Shown here piece by piece: positions 63,701 to 64,000 of a stretch of DNA of 64,000 nt; within the stretch, counting starts at the first letter, position 1; every line of letters starts with the position of its first letter. Below the pieces are notes generated by a model. That model searched no databases. It had not been told where the DNA came from and was given only the letters and a program-made list of their open reading frames with translations. A program made the position numbers and the translations under genes. This DNA is from Metopolophium dirhodum (lineage: Eukaryota; Arthropoda; Insecta; Hemiptera; Aphididae), in the NCBI RefSeq assembly GCF_019925205.1, contig NC_083568.1, positions 22,132,393-22,196,392 on the forward strand, given 5' to 3'.

Positions 63701-64000
63701 CTAATTAACTATTCAAAATATTTAGTTCATTAAAGAAGGATTATTCATATTGCACAAAGGTATTAATATTCCAGTCTATACAAAAATTCGACTAGTTACA
63801 TTCCTAAAAAATAATTTGAAGGAGGGTGTGGGCGCCCGCAGGCAAATGCTTTTTAGAAAACCAAAAACAAATTTAGAAATAATTCTACCTTAGCAATACA
63901 CATCACAAAGTACAAACTAAAATGCCAAGGATCTTAAAGAGAAAAAACTATTCAAAATATTTATTTTTTTTTAAAGAAGGATTGTTCCAATGGCACCAGG
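63701..64000. repeat. Second block of the tandem array, running off the right edge
   Basis: Contains the same unit landmarks: AGTTCATTAAAGAAGGATTATTC, the core GGGTGTGGGCGCCCGCAGGC (about 63824), AAACTATTCAAAATATTTA, and at the very end ACCAGG, the start of the next unit. The array therefore continues beyond the window. Confidence 0.75.

Noticed and set aside
1..64000. CRISPR arrays, operons, bacterial genes or viral genes
   Set aside because: No spaced direct repeats of CRISPR type, no prokaryotic gene layout and no viral protein signature seen; the DNA is typical of an insect nuclear genome.

Overview
This window is animal nuclear DNA and most likely comes from an aphid or a close hemipteran relative. 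The evidence is very AT-rich introns and intergenic DNA around short GC-rich exons, one insect biogenic-amine receptor gene, decayed Jockey-like LINEs, 5S- and tRNA-headed SINEs, and long lineage-type repeats. The species cannot be named from the sequence alone.

Layout. The left 28 kb is one plus-strand gene: a beta-adrenergic-like octopamine receptor, closest to the Octbeta2R type. Four coding exons (2818-2940, 8682-9203, 14489-14853, 27991-28312) splice in frame into 443 residues. All seven membrane segments and the amine-binding residues are present. The introns are 5.7, 5.3 and 13.1 kb. The first coding exon has an unusual 5' leader: a short uORF, then a 52-codon uORF that overlaps the start codon and ends five bases before a second in-frame ATG. 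Intron 1 carries a 5S-type SINE and a CpG-rich patch. Intron 3 carries two LINE remnants and a CpG-rich block of about 1.9 kb. Beyond the stop codon a GC-rich, proline-rich +1 frame stays open for about 250 bases.

From about 30 to 56 kb I see no gene I can name. This stretch holds a minus-strand tRNA-headed SINE whose tail resembles that of the 5S-headed one, Helitron-like debris, a purine-rich tract, a 1.4 kb repeat containing a roughly 545-bp internal duplication, a hAT end, and two unrecognised coding-like patches.

From 56 kb to the right edge the window holds a promoter-like CpG patch with a well-spliced small exon (plus strand), an element with long inverted repeats, a probable last exon of a minus-strand gene entering from the right, and a decayed tandem-repeat array seen in two blocks (60.6-61.6 kb and 63.7 kb to the edge).

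The one clear function is octopamine signalling: a Gs-type receptor whose translation may be controlled by its uORFs. No novel multi-gene system was found. The best leads are the uORF arrangement, the modular SINE pair and the unassigned exons at the right.
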